A DNA stretch of 18,235 bases from Clostridiales bacterium (GTDB taxonomy: Bacteria; Bacillota; Clostridia; Lachnospirales; WQUN01). Positions within the stretch are counted from its first letter, which is position 1; every line of letters starts with the position of its first letter. A program made the translations under genes and the position numbers. Under the pieces are notes generated by a model that saw only the letters and a program-made list of their open reading frames with translations, searched no databases and had not been told where the DNA came from. The stretch lies in NCBI GenBank assembly GCA_031289625.1, contig JAITPB010000047.1:1-18235 (forward strand). Direction: 5' to 3'. Positions 7,248 to 15,074 of the stretch are shown in pieces.

Positions 7248-8010
7248 TTTAACGATCGTGCCGGATTTAGAAGGCGGTTTTCTCGCGATCGCGTGTGACA
7301 GCTGCGGCGGCGTCGGCCTCAAGCCGGGAGACGTCTACCCGCTTTCGCCCTATCATGCCGCGAAGTTTACGGCGCGGGTCGCCTTAATGGAAGTGATGTG
7401 TCTGGGCGGCCTGCCTATCGCAATCGCGAACGGCGTCGCCTGCGAAATGAAACCAACCGGCGAGGAGACCATACGCGGGATTCAAGACGAGCTGAAAAGC
7501 GCGGGTATTGTGGATGTCGTGCTGACAGGCTCTACAGAAGAAAATTTTACCACGTCCATGACCGCGCTGGCCATCACCGTCGTCGGCGCCGTGCAAAACG
7601 GCGCTATGAAATGCGACCGCGCCTTGGCGGGCGACAAGTTTCTGCTGTTTGGCAAACCTTGTGTTGGATCGGAAGTCGACCTGACGAGCGCGGGTTTTTA
7701 TCCGCAAATTCGTTTTTTGCTGTCCTTGCCGGAAGTCCGCGAAATTGTTCCTGTGGGTTCCAAAGGTGTGGCGTATGAGGCTGGGATGCTGGCCGCTCTC
7801 AACGATATGGCATTTACGCCGCTGCAAACCGGTGCTGACATTATGAAATCAGCCGGCCCTGCGACATGCCTGATTACTTTATGCGGGGACGGCTGCGTCA
7901 GCCGCATTCATGCAGTTTACCCTTCGGCTGAAATTATCGGCGTACTGTCCGATCCCGGCGGCAAACACGCAGAAAACAGCGCTTTGGGTTTTTCAAAACC
8001 GCCGCGGTAA
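7225..8010 (+). CDS. cblS: Alpha-ribazole kinase, PurM/AIR-synthase-like
   Basis: A 261-residue protein with the N-terminal half of a PurM-type ATP-binding fold. It shows the short acidic/Gly segment ACDSCGGVGLKPGD near residue 25, ARVALMEVMCLGGLPIAIAN, a helix with GEETIRGIQDEL, and the VVLTGSTEENF segment at about 98-108. This pattern fits the CblS family, which phosphorylates alpha-ribazole to alpha-ribazole-5'-phosphate for the cobamide lower loop. That route bypasses the CobT phosphoribosyltransferase. The start ATG 7225 lies inside the 3' end of cblT (23-base overlap) with a GTGGGGAA site upstream, so translation is likely coupled. The operon sits under the cobalamin riboswitch, which strengthens the call. 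A generic AIR-synthase-like protein is the fallback name. Confidence 0.8.
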   Translation: MRAWTRRDLTIVPDLEGGFLAIACDSCGGVGLKPGDVYPLSPYHAAKFTARVALMEVMCLGGLPIAIANGVACEMKPTGEETIRGIQDELKSAGIVDVVLTGSTEENFTTSMTALAITVVGAVQNGAMKCDRALAGDKFLLFGKPCVGSEVDLTSAGFYPQIRFLLSLPEVREIVPVGSKGVAYEAGMLAALNDMAFTPLQTGADIMKSAGPATCLITLCGDGCVSRIHAVYPSAEIIGVLSDPGGKHAENSALGFSKPPR

Positions 8011-8016
8011 ATCAGC

Positions 8017-8044
8017 GCAATTTTGATTGCACCATTTATATTTT
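8017..8044 (+). terminator. Weak terminator after cblS
   Basis: GCAAT and ATTGC pair around TTTG, followed by a T-rich but interrupted tail ending in TTTTT. The stem is only five pairs, so this is a tentative end of the cblT-cblS transcript. Confidence 0.3.
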
Positions 8045-8088
8045 TACCAAAATATCGACGCGCTCTTGCTTTTTATATCAATCTTCCC

Positions 8089-8117
8089 TTGCGCCTCCTC
8101 CCGCCTTTTTGTATAAT
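8089..8117 (+). promoter_or_regulatory. Promoter of the FIST gene
   Basis: A perfect TATAAT (8112-8117) has TTGCGC (8089-8094, half match) 17 bases upstream, and the gene's ATG is at 8156. The -10 box is convincing; the -35 box is weak. Confidence 0.55.
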
Positions 8118-8155
8118 GATACACAGAAAGGCAAATTTTATATGGGGGTTTCTTT

Positions 8156-9319
8156 ATGAAATGCACAACCGGTTCCAGCGTCGATGTCTGCGCGAAGACA
8201 GCGGGTAAAGCGGCGGCGGCCAAGGCGAAAAAAGGCGTGACCCACGCGAAATTGGTTTTCGTTTACGCCAGCGCGGCCTATGACCTCAGCGCGCTTCTGG
8301 ACGGCGTGAAAGAAGAACTGCCTGGCGTACCGATCATCGGCAATACCTCTTTTACCGGCGTCGTCACCCCGGACGGCTGCATCACCGGAGACAAGGGGTT
8401 TGCGGGCCTCATGCTCATCAGCGGAGACAAATTGGATGTAGGCGTTTGCGGGCTTCCCAAAAACGGATGCGCGCGCACGGCCGGCCGGAAGGCGGCTGAG
8501 GCGGCCATTGAAAACGCCGGGTTTACTGACGCGCCGGATTATTTTTATATGACGGCCCCGCCCGGAGAAGAGGAACTCTACCTGAAAGGCGTTTCGGACA
8601 TTATCGGCCGGCGGCCGATGTTTGGCGGCAGCGCCGCGGATAACGGCAGAGCTTGCGAAGGGAAAATTTACACGGACAGCGGCGTGTTGCCGGATGGCGT
8701 GGCTGTTGCGTTTTTCTATGTGGATAAACCCATGGTCCATGTGTTTACCGGCGCATACAGGGAGACCAGCGACGCCGGAATCATTACAAAAATCCACGGC
8801 AGCCGCGTGCTGGCGGAAATTGACGGCGAGCCGGCCTTGAAAAAATATGCCGCGTGGCGCGGCCTGAACCCAGACAGCCTGATGGGCGGCGCGTTGCTGG
8901 AAGCCGCCGTAACTTCGCCGCTGGGCGTGAAAGACATACTGGGCGGCTTGACGGCGATTCGTCACCCTATAAACGGCAGCGCAGACTACTCCATGGGCAT
9001 AGACGCAAACCTCGCGGAAAAAACAGCCGTGATCCGAATGGAAGCGTCGGCGGAGGAACTGATCGCGTCCGCTTCCGGCGCTTTAAAAGCGCTGAAAGAA
9101 AAAATGCGCGGCGCGTCCGCGGGGTTTCATCTGATTCATAGCGGCCGCCGCCTCGGCGGCGCCAAAGATAAGCTGGAAGAGCTGGCCAAGGCGCTGAAAG
9201 CCGAAGCAGGCGATATTCCCTTTATCATGGCGTTCACCTTTGGCGAATACGGGTTTCAAGAAGACGGCGCCAATACAACGGGCGGGCTGATGCTGAGCTA
9301 CACCGGGTACCCGGCGTGA
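8156..9319 (+). CDS. FIST N- and C-domain sensory protein
   Basis: A 387-residue soluble protein with the FIST_N layout at about 25-205: AKLVFVYASAAYDLSALLDGV, PIIGNTSFTGVVT and the IIGRRPMFGGSAADNG segment. The FIST_C domain, about 220-370, includes the KKYAAWRGL region, PLGVKDILGG and a C-terminal FHLIHSGRR...FGEYG...NTTGG block. FIST domains are thought to bind small ligands such as amino acids and usually feed histidine kinases, diguanylate cyclases or methyl-accepting proteins. Here the protein stands alone with no fused output domain and no obvious partner next to it. A GGGGG site lies 7 bases before the ATG. It has its own promoter, so a link to the upstream cobamide genes is not implied. 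The ligand is unknown. Confidence 0.87.
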   Translation: MKCTTGSSVDVCAKTAGKAAAAKAKKGVTHAKLVFVYASAAYDLSALLDGVKEELPGVPIIGNTSFTGVVTPDGCITGDKGFAGLMLISGDKLDVGVCGLPKNGCARTAGRKAAEAAIENAGFTDAPDYFYMTAPPGEEELYLKGVSDIIGRRPMFGGSAADNGRACEGKIYTDSGVLPDGVAVAFFYVDKPMVHVFTGAYRETSDAGIITKIHGSRVLAEIDGEPALKKYAAWRGLNPDSLMGGALLEAAVTSPLGVKDILGGLTAIRHPINGSADYSMGIDANLAEKTAVIRMEASAEELIASASGALKALKEKMRGASAGFHLIHSGRRLGGAKDKLEELAKALKAEAGDIPFIMAFTFGEYGFQEDGANTTGGLMLSYTGYPA

Positions 9320-9430
9320 TTTTTGCCGCCCCTTACCGATAAATTAAAAATACGTTCACGAGTATAATAGAGAGAGCGTTGCGTGGGTTTGCGCCGCTCT
9401 TTTTTTTGCGCCAAAATGTCCGCGCCAAAA

Positions 9431-9459
9431 TAGACAAAAAAATTTTTTTATTGTATACT
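9431..9459 (+). promoter_or_regulatory. Promoter of SEC-C/sua5/ywlE-upp operon
   Basis: TAGACA (9431-9436), a 17-base spacer and TATACT (9454-9459) form a near-consensus sigma-A promoter 63 bases before the ATG at 9523. A second TATAAT at 9363-9368 has no clear -35 partner. Confidence 0.65.
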
Positions 9460-9522
9460 GGACAAGATTCCGGCGCGGCCAATCATCGGCTGTGCGCGGG
9501 CATAGAGGAGGAATGGATTGAC

Positions 9523-10050
9523 ATGACACTTTACGAAAAATGGGTCGGCATGGCTTATGACAAAAAAAACGGCGCCAGCGTCCAAAAATGCTGGGATGAA
9601 TTTTCACCGAAAGAACAAAAAATATATGAAACGCTGCTGGAGAAAAAAATATCTCATTTGGAAACCACGGTGCAGGAATTCGGCAAGCGCTTTGACATCC
9701 AGCCGGAATTTGTTTGCGGGTTTCTGGACGGCATCAACGAAGCGCTGCGGGAACGCATGGATTTATCCTCTTTAGATCTGGACTCCCCCATTACGATAGA
9801 CTTCGACTTTGCCAGGCTGTATCAAAAAATGGTGGAGTATAGAGTGGAAGCTCTTTACTCTTTGCCCCAGTGGAAACAAATTTTCAGCGAGGCTGAACGG
9901 GAGACGCTGTTTCGGGACCAACGCAGATCGACGACTGTCGTACGCCAGCAAGCCAAAATCGGACGCAATGATCCCTGCCCGTGCGGCAGCGGCAAAAAAT
10001 ACAAAAAATGCTGCGGCGCTATGGCTTCCCAAATGCAATCCATTGCCTAA
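9523..10050 (+). CDS. SEC-C metal-binding motif protein of unknown role
   Basis: A 175-residue protein whose C-terminal end is a SEC-C zinc-binding motif, NDPCPCGSGKKYKKCCG, the same metal-binding tail found on SecA and many small proteins. The rest is mainly helical (repeated Glu/Lys/Leu patterns, about residues 25-140) and I do not recognise a catalytic domain. The ATG at 9523 follows GAGGAGG by about 11 bases; an earlier in-frame start at 9379 would begin before the promoter and was rejected. Its stop codon overlaps the ATG of sua5 (TAATG), so the two are translationally coupled. This suggests constant co-expression but not a shared biochemical function. Confidence 0.85.
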   Translation: MTLYEKWVGMAYDKKNGASVQKCWDEFSPKEQKIYETLLEKKISHLETTVQEFGKRFDIQPEFVCGFLDGINEALRERMDLSSLDLDSPITIDFDFARLYQKMVEYRVEALYSLPQWKQIFSEAERETLFRDQRRSTTVVRQQAKIGRNDPCPCGSGKKYKKCCGAMASQMQSIA

Positions 10051-11087
10051 TGCAAACGCGGATCCAAAAGATTGACATGCGCCATCCCGACGCGGCTGTT
10101 TTCCGGGAAGCCGCGGCTGTTCTGCGCGGAGGCGGCCTGGTCGCCTTTCCGACAGAAACGGTATACGGCCTTGGCGCGGACGCTTCAAATGAAAACGCGG
10201 TCAGCCGTATTTATACGGTCAAGGGACGCCCGGCGGATAATCCTCTTATCGCGCATATCGCCTCACGGGAACAGTTTTTCGAAATGACAGAAGATGTTCC
10301 GGCTTATGGGCGCGCGCTGGCGGAGACGTTTTGGCCCGGGCCGCTCACCTTGGTTGCGCGGAAAAAATCAAACATTCCAGATTGGATAACGGCGGGCCTG
10401 CCCACTGTCGCGGTACGGTTCCCAGCGCATCCAGCGGCCCGCGCGCTGATTGAGGCTTCCGATACCGTCATATGCGCGCCCAGCGCGAACTTGTCCGGCA
10501 GACCCAGCCCGACCTGCGCCGAGCATGTGCGGCGGGATTTAGAAGGCCGCGTGGAGATGATATTGGACAGCGGCCCCGTGGAAATTGGGCTGGAATCTAC
10601 CGTTGTGGATGTGACGGGCTCCAAGCCCCAAATTTTGAGGCCGGGTTTTGTCACCGTCGAAATGCTTGCCTCCGTGGAGGCAAGCGCCATCGTCTCTTAT
10701 GATGGGATGGGTGTGAGCGCGCCTAAAGCGCCGGGCATGAAATACCGGCATTATGCCCCGCGCGCGGACATGACGGTCGTCACCGGCGATCCGCGCCGCG
10801 CCGCGCGGGAGATTCGGCGCCTGGCCAGTTTATCCCTCCAAAAAACAGGCGTGCTCGCCACCGTTCAAACCGCCGGCCTGTATGACGCCGATCGCTGTCT
10901 GGTTCTGATCTGCGGCGATCGGGACGCGCCGGAAACCTTCGGGGCGAATTTGTTCGCGGCGCTCCGGAAATTTGACGACTGCCAGACGGAAGTGATTTTC
11001 GCGGAGGGGATACCCGAAACGGGCCTCGGCGCGGCGGTCATGAACCGGCTCAAAAAAGCGGCCGGCGGCAAAATTATTGAGGTGTGA
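10050..11087 (+). CDS. sua5: L-threonylcarbamoyladenylate synthase, Sua5 type
   Basis: Makes threonylcarbamoyl-AMP from threonine, bicarbonate and ATP, the first step of the t6A37 modification in ANN-decoding tRNAs. It has 345 residues, matching the two-domain Sua5/YwlC form rather than the short TsaC form. The YrdC domain (about 10-200) shows GLVAFPTETVYGLGADA, KGRPADNPLIAH, TFWPGPLTLV, VAVRFPAHP and CAPSANLSGRPSPT. The linker includes SPGMKYRHYAP-like PGMKYRHYAPRA at about 230, which marks the start of the C-terminal Sua5 domain. The start ATG overlaps the stop of the SEC-C gene. The phosphatase-upp gene begins 1 base after the stop. The order sua5-ywlE is common in Firmicutes. Confidence 0.95.
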   Translation: MQTRIQKIDMRHPDAAVFREAAAVLRGGGLVAFPTETVYGLGADASNENAVSRIYTVKGRPADNPLIAHIASREQFFEMTEDVPAYGRALAETFWPGPLTLVARKKSNIPDWITAGLPTVAVRFPAHPAARALIEASDTVICAPSANLSGRPSPTCAEHVRRDLEGRVEMILDSGPVEIGLESTVVDVTGSKPQILRPGFVTVEMLASVEASAIVSYDGMGVSAPKAPGMKYRHYAPRADMTVVTGDPRRAAREIRRLASLSLQKTGVLATVQTAGLYDADRCLVLICGDRDAPETFGANLFAALRKFDDCQTEVIFAEGIPETGLGAAVMNRLKKAAGGKIIEV

Positions 11088-11088
11088 T

Positions 11089-12168
11089 ATGAAAATATTG
11101 TTTGTCTGCACCGGCAATACCTGCCGCAGCCCCATGGCAAAAGCCCTGGCGGAAGAATGGCTCCAAAAAAACGCTTTTCAAGCGGACATTCGATCCGCGG
11201 GCCTTTCCGCCTTTGAAGGCGTGCCCGCCAGCGTCGGCGCAGCAGACGCTATGGCCAGCCATGGTTTATCCCTGCAGGATCACCGCGCGCGCCAAATCAC
11301 GGAAAAAGAGCTGGCGGATACGGATCTGGTTCTGACAATGACGCGAAATCATAAAAAGCAGGCGCGATCTTTATGCCCGCGCCACGCCGACCGGATTTAT
11401 ACGCTCAGTGAATACGCCGGTCTGCCGGAAGACATTGAAGATCCATTTGGCGGAGCGCTTTCCGTGTATGAAAACTGCGCGCGCGCCCTGCGCATCCGGA
11501 TTGAAACAGCCTTGCGGCGCATCATGGCCAGGGGGGAACTCATGGAAGGAATCACAGTCATTGATCATCCGCTCGTTCAGCACAAAATTTCTCTGCTGCG
11601 GAACATCCAGACAGGCAATAAGGAGTTCAGGGAATTGGTGGAGGAAATTGCCACTCTGATCTGCTATGAGGCCACGAGAGATATCCCTACTGTGGAGCAA
11701 ACGATTGAAACGCCGATCTGTCAAACAACAGCCCGCGTGATTGAACAAAAAATCGGAATCATACCCATCCTGCGGGCCGGTATCGGTATGATGGACGGTA
11801 TGCTCAAACTGCTGCCCACCGCGAAAGTCGGGCACATCGGCTTGTACCGCGATCCGGCCACGCTTCAGCCGGTGGAATATTACGGCAAGCTGCCCGTGGA
11901 CGCCGCGGAGCGTGAAATTCTTTTGATCGATCCCATGCTCGCCACAGGCGGCACAGCTTGTTTCGCCATTGAGAGTTTGAAGCGGCAGGGCGTCAAACGC
12001 GTAAAACTTTTATGCCTAATCGCTGCGCCGGAAGGCGCGCGCAAAGTGCAGGCGGAACATCCCGACGTCCGGATCTACGCCGCCGCTTTCGACAACTGCC
12101 TCAACGAACACGGTTATATTGTCCCCGGCCTGGGCGATGCCGGCGACCGGTTGTTTGGCACGAAATAA
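11089..12168 (+). CDS. YwlE-type phosphatase fused to uracil phosphoribosyltransferase
   Basis: One open frame of 359 residues joins two proteins. Residues 1-151 are a low-molecular-weight phosphatase of the YwlE/protein-arginine-phosphatase type. The P-loop is CTGNTCRS (7-14), with Thr after Gly-Asn as in arginine phosphatases, and the acid loop is DPFGG at about 121. Residues 152-359 are a complete uracil phosphoribosyltransferase with DHPLVQHKI, PILRAGIGMMDG, HIGLYRDP, the PRPP loop LLIDPMLATGGTA, and the uracil-binding YIVPGLGDAGDR ending. No stop or linker separates them. ATG 11089 has GAGGTG about 6 bases upstream. Upp may also be made alone from an internal start at 11542. Both active sites look intact. 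In many Firmicutes rpiB lies between ywlE and upp; it is missing here. Confidence 0.9.
   Translation: MKILFVCTGNTCRSPMAKALAEEWLQKNAFQADIRSAGLSAFEGVPASVGAADAMASHGLSLQDHRARQITEKELADTDLVLTMTRNHKKQARSLCPRHADRIYTLSEYAGLPEDIEDPFGGALSVYENCARALRIRIETALRRIMARGELMEGITVIDHPLVQHKISLLRNIQTGNKEFRELVEEIATLICYEATRDIPTVEQTIETPICQTTARVIEQKIGIIPILRAGIGMMDGMLKLLPTAKVGHIGLYRDPATLQPVEYYGKLPVDAAEREILLIDPMLATGGTACFAIESLKRQGVKRVKLLCLIAAPEGARKVQAEHPDVRIYAAAFDNCLNEHGYIVPGLGDAGDRLFGTK
11529..11544 (+). promoter_or_regulatory. Internal ribosome-binding site for Upp
   Basis: AGGGGGGAACTC directly before ATG 11542 is a strong Shine-Dalgarno site inside the fused frame. It looks like a leftover, or still active, translation start from the time ywlE and upp were separate genes. 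Confidence 0.6.
11542..12168 (+). CDS. upp: Uracil phosphoribosyltransferase, possible independent internal start
   Basis: Converts uracil and PRPP to UMP in pyrimidine salvage. This is the C-terminal part of the fused frame, listed separately because ATG 11542 is preceded by AGGGGGG with a 5-base gap. The resulting protein, beginning MEGITVIDHPLVQHK, has 208 residues, almost exactly the length and N terminus of stand-alone Upp such as that of B. subtilis. All substrate motifs are present: PRPP loop DPMLATGGT and C-terminal VPGLGDAGDRLFGTK. If this start is used, the cell makes free Upp as well as, or instead of, the fusion. Sequence alone cannot say which product dominates. Confidence 0.75.
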   Translation: MEGITVIDHPLVQHKISLLRNIQTGNKEFRELVEEIATLICYEATRDIPTVEQTIETPICQTTARVIEQKIGIIPILRAGIGMMDGMLKLLPTAKVGHIGLYRDPATLQPVEYYGKLPVDAAEREILLIDPMLATGGTACFAIESLKRQGVKRVKLLCLIAAPEGARKVQAEHPDVRIYAAAFDNCLNEHGYIVPGLGDAGDRLFGTK

Positions 12169-12203
12169 AAGGAGCGCGGCCTCCGCCGAAAGGAGTTGAA
12201 TAG

Positions 12204-13229
12204 GTGGATCACAACTGGCTACTATACATTTCGGTTTTTGCCTGCGCTTTTGGAGTCTCCATGCTTACAACCCCTTTCGCGAAAACACTGTCCATCAAGT
12301 TAAAGGCGTTAGATTATCCGCGCGTCAGAGGTATGCACGATCACCCCATACCGCGTATGGGCGGCATCGCCATTGTGCTGGGCTTTTTTATCGCCATGGG
12401 GGTTGCGGCCTGTTTTTTGCGGGAATTGCGGACAACGCAATTTTTGGGGTTTGTCGCCGGCGCGGTGCTGGTAGTCATCGCCAGTATGCTGGACGACATA
12501 CATGATCTTCGCCCGCGCGTCAAATTAACTGTACAAGTCACCGCCGCGCTTGTCGTTATTTTTTCCGGCACGAGAATTGATTTTGTCACATATCCGTTTT
12601 ACGCGGTTTTAAATTCCGTCAGCGCCCCTCTGACACTGGTCTGGATTGTCGGCGTTATTAACGCCGTCAATCTTATTGATGGGCTGGACGGGCTGGCGGC
12701 GGGCGTCTCTGCCATCGGGGCGGTGTCTCTGATGATCCTCTGCTTGATTTCGGGCGGCGGCATGGCTGTGGTGCTTTCCGCCGCGCTGGCGGGAAGCTGT
12801 CTCGGCTTTCTGCCGCGCAACTTTAACCCCGCGGAGGTCATTATGGGTGACACAGGCGCGCAGTTTTTGGGGTTTGTGCTGTCGGTTTCTTCTATTATAG
12901 GAGTCTTTAAAGCATACGCCCTGCTGTCTGTCGTCATCGCGCTTTTTACTCTGGCCCTCCCCATATTTGACACGCTGTTCGCGATGTTTCGCCGCTTTAT
13001 CAACCGCAAACCGATCATGGAAGCCGACCGCGGCCACTTGCACCATCGCCTGATTGATCTGGGATACAATCAAAAGCAAACCGTGATCATCCTCTATTGC
13101 GTCAGCGCGATCACAGGCGCCATCGCCATTGTCATCGCGATGAAAGATCTGCGGGCCATTTTGGTCGCGGCGCTGTGTCTGCTGGTGATGCTTCTGATGA
13201 TGTTCGTATATCAAAAAAGGATACGCTGA
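12204..13229 (+). CDS. Undecaprenyl-phosphate GlcNAc-1-phosphate transferase family (WecA/TagO)
   Basis: Integral membrane enzyme of the MraY/WecA/TagO family. It moves a sugar-1-phosphate (usually GlcNAc) from UDP-sugar to undecaprenyl phosphate, starting teichoic acid or other surface-polymer synthesis. It has 341 residues with about 10-11 hydrophobic segments. Family landmarks are HDHPIPRMGG (45-54), the magnesium-binding DDIHDLRPRVK (97-107), NAVNLIDGLDGLA (153-165), FNPAEVIMGDTGAQFLGF (207-224) and the HLHH cytoplasmic motif (278-281), which places it with WecA/TagO rather than MraY. The GTG start at 12204 has AAAGGAG 8 bases before it; the gap after upp is 35 bases, so it is likely in the same operon. 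It ends 5 bases before the convergent deacetylase stop. The symbol is left blank because tagO and wecA cannot be told apart here. Confidence 0.92.
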   Translation: MDHNWLLYISVFACAFGVSMLTTPFAKTLSIKLKALDYPRVRGMHDHPIPRMGGIAIVLGFFIAMGVAACFLRELRTTQFLGFVAGAVLVVIASMLDDIHDLRPRVKLTVQVTAALVVIFSGTRIDFVTYPFYAVLNSVSAPLTLVWIVGVINAVNLIDGLDGLAAGVSAIGAVSLMILCLISGGGMAVVLSAALAGSCLGFLPRNFNPAEVIMGDTGAQFLGFVLSVSSIIGVFKAYALLSVVIALFTLALPIFDTLFAMFRRFINRKPIMEADRGHLHHRLIDLGYNQKQTVIILYCVSAITGAIAIVIAMKDLRAILVAALCLLVMLLMMFVYQKRIR

Positions 13230-13234
13230 TCGCG

Positions 13235-14080
13235 CTATGCGGAAACGCGGCGCAGGATTTTCGCCAGGGGGACGCTTCCCGGGAAAATCCGTTTCAGTCC
13301 AAATAAACTTTCGGGATCCCGGCGGAGAAAGTTGATGCCCGATCGGCTGGAGACAGTGCATAATACACCCGCCTGACGCATGGCCCTCTCCGCCGCCTGA
13401 TTGTAAAAACCAAATGGGTAAGCCAACGTGGACGCGCTGAGGCCGGTTTGCGTTTGAATTTCCCGCCGCAGTTTCAGGCAGTCCTGAATCAAAAAATCCT
13501 CGTACTCCCGGCTTGACGCAAAACGGGAACGAATGCTCAGCATATTGTCTTGCGGCGTGTGGAGGGCATAGGTGTGCAGTTGAATGTCCATGACGCCTGC
13601 ATCAACCATTTCCCGCGCTTGCGCGAAGCTGAAATGCGGGATAATGGCCTGGCCGCTGATCGCGTCCGTTTGCCGTCCAACACTCGCTCCAATGATAAAA
13701 ACAGTGGCTTTCAGGCCCAGCTGTTTTAAAATAGGATACGCGTAGATATAACTGCTTTCATAGCCATCGTCCAGCGTAACCAGCGCGGGCTTGGCCGGCA
13801 ATTCTGTTTGGCCGCAGCAAAAGCCGATGAGATCACGAAAAAAAATCGTGGTGTAACCGGCTTTTTTGATTGCCATCATATCTTCCATGAATTTTAAGCT
13901 GGTAATGGTGAGGCTGGTATTCTGCCCAGAAGCGCCGCAGATATTGTGATAGGCGAATATCGGAATTTTTACGCGGCTGGGAAGCCGCGCCCCGCGGAGC
14001 GCAAGCGTCCCCAAAATACATACCAGCAGCAGTATAAACTTTTCATATTGTCTAGGCTTTATAAATGCAGGGAGTTTCAT
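13235..14080 (-). CDS. Membrane-anchored polysaccharide deacetylase (CE4/NodB family)
   Basis: A 281-residue protein with an N-terminal signal-anchor (hydrophobic residues about 15-29, preceded by Lys/Arg), so it should act outside the membrane on a cell-wall or surface sugar. NodB-fold motifs are seen: a first-strand IPIFAYHNIC segment (39-48), motif 1 TLDDGYESS (metal Asp 104-105 region), motif 2 QLHTYALH with His 169 and His 174, and motif 3 LAYPFGFYN (219-227). The H-x4-H spacing in motif 2 differs from the textbook H-(S/T)-x-x-H but is seen in some Firmicute members. The ATG at 14080 has only AAGGA about 14 bases upstream, a weak site. Convergent with the WecA-like gene, it stands alone on its strand. 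The substrate is unknown; peptidoglycan GlcNAc or poly-GlcNAc are candidates. Confidence 0.9.
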   Translation of the reverse strand: MKLPAFIKPRQYEKFILLLVCILGTLALRGARLPSRVKIPIFAYHNICGASGQNTSLTITSLKFMEDMMAIKKAGYTTIFFRDLIGFCCGQTELPAKPALVTLDDGYESSYIYAYPILKQLGLKATVFIIGASVGRQTDAISGQAIIPHFSFAQAREMVDAGVMDIQLHTYALHTPQDNMLSIRSRFASSREYEDFLIQDCLKLRREIQTQTGLSASTLAYPFGFYNQAAERAMRQAGVLCTVSSRSGINFLRRDPESLFGLKRIFPGSVPLAKILRRVSA

Positions 14081-14184
14081 GGATAGATGACATTCCTTTT
14101 CTATAGATTTTACGGAACTATAACATGTATATCATCTTTCAGGCATGTTTATGCGGCGAATTTAAATAAAATATAAAAAAACAC

Positions 14185-14213
14185 TTGAGAAATTAGAATC
14201 TATATGTTATTAT
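14185..14213 (+). promoter_or_regulatory. Promoter of amidohydrolase gene
   Basis: TTGAGA (14185-14190), a 17-base spacer and TATTAT (14208-14213) lie in an AT-rich stretch 37 bases before the ATG. An overlapping TATAAT (14211-14216) would give a 20-base spacer. Bases 14081-14184 hold no other recognised element. Confidence 0.55.
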
Positions 14214-14249
14214 AATAATGTGATGGTGCAATCCAAGGAGATAAGAATT

Positions 14250-15029
14250 ATGCTCATAGACTTTCATGCACATATTTATCCAGATAAAATCGCGGAAAAA
14301 GCCGCGGAGAATGTAGGCCGGTTTTATCAGGTACATACATGCTGTGACGGTAAAGTAAGTACATTGCTGGAGCGCGGCCGTTTGGCCGGTGTTGATAAAT
14401 TTGTGGTTCATTCCGTCGCGCAGACGCCCGCTCAAGTGGAGAACATTAATCGGTTCATATCCTCAGTCTGTCAAGAATATCCCGAGACATTCATAGGATT
14501 TGGCGCTCTGCACAGAGATACGCCGCATTTCGCCGATGAAATCGAAAAGATGATCGCTCTTGGCTTAAAAGGGTTAAAACTGCATCCAGATATTCAGTTG
14601 TTTGATTTGGATGATCCTAAAATGTTTGAGTTGTATGAAATGCTCCAAGGGAAGCTGCCGCTTTTGTTGCATTGCGGTGATTATCGGTATTCCTATTCTC
14701 ATCCCAGCCGGCTCGCCCGTGTGCTGGACAATTTTCCGAAGCTGACAGTGATCGCCGCGCATTTTGGCGGCTGGTCTATTTATGATCTCGCGCTTGAGTA
14801 TTTGAAAGACAGAAAATGCTATCTGGATATTTCCAGCTCTATTATGTATCTGGGCAGACGGAGATCAGAAGAATTGATCCGTCTGTACGGCGCGGAGAGA
14901 ATGCTTTACGGCACGGATTATCCTATGTGGGACCCCGTTGAGGAATTGCGCCGTTTTGATTCGCTTCACCTTACAAATCAGGAAAAAGAATTAATTTTAT
15001 ATCAGAACGCCTTGCAAATACTTTCGTAA
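14250..15029 (+). CDS. Amidohydrolase-2 family metal-dependent hydrolase
   Basis: A 259-residue TIM-barrel protein of the amidohydrolase_2 family, whose members include ACMSD-like decarboxylases and various hydrolases. Metal and catalytic residues are visible in order: DFHAHIYP with His6 and His8, GLKLHPD (His112), LLLHCGD (His141), IAAHFGG (His171) and LYGTDYPM (Asp223). The barrel is complete, so it should be active. The ATG at 14250 has AAGGAGAT 7 bases upstream, which beats the in-frame GTG or ATG at 14220-14223. The substrate cannot be predicted. It lies upstream of an HTH-like gene and a small GG-leader peptide gene on the same strand; whether they form one unit is an open question, since the 69-base gap before the next gene shows no clear terminator. 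Confidence 0.88.
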   Translation: MLIDFHAHIYPDKIAEKAAENVGRFYQVHTCCDGKVSTLLERGRLAGVDKFVVHSVAQTPAQVENINRFISSVCQEYPETFIGFGALHRDTPHFADEIEKMIALGLKGLKLHPDIQLFDLDDPKMFELYEMLQGKLPLLLHCGDYRYSYSHPSRLARVLDNFPKLTVIAAHFGGWSIYDLALEYLKDRKCYLDISSSIMYLGRRRSEELIRLYGAERMLYGTDYPMWDPVEELRRFDSLHLTNQEKELILYQNALQILS

Positions 15030-15074
15030 CGATAAGCGGATAGACATCGTTTATGGCGGCGGGCTCTCCGGGAA

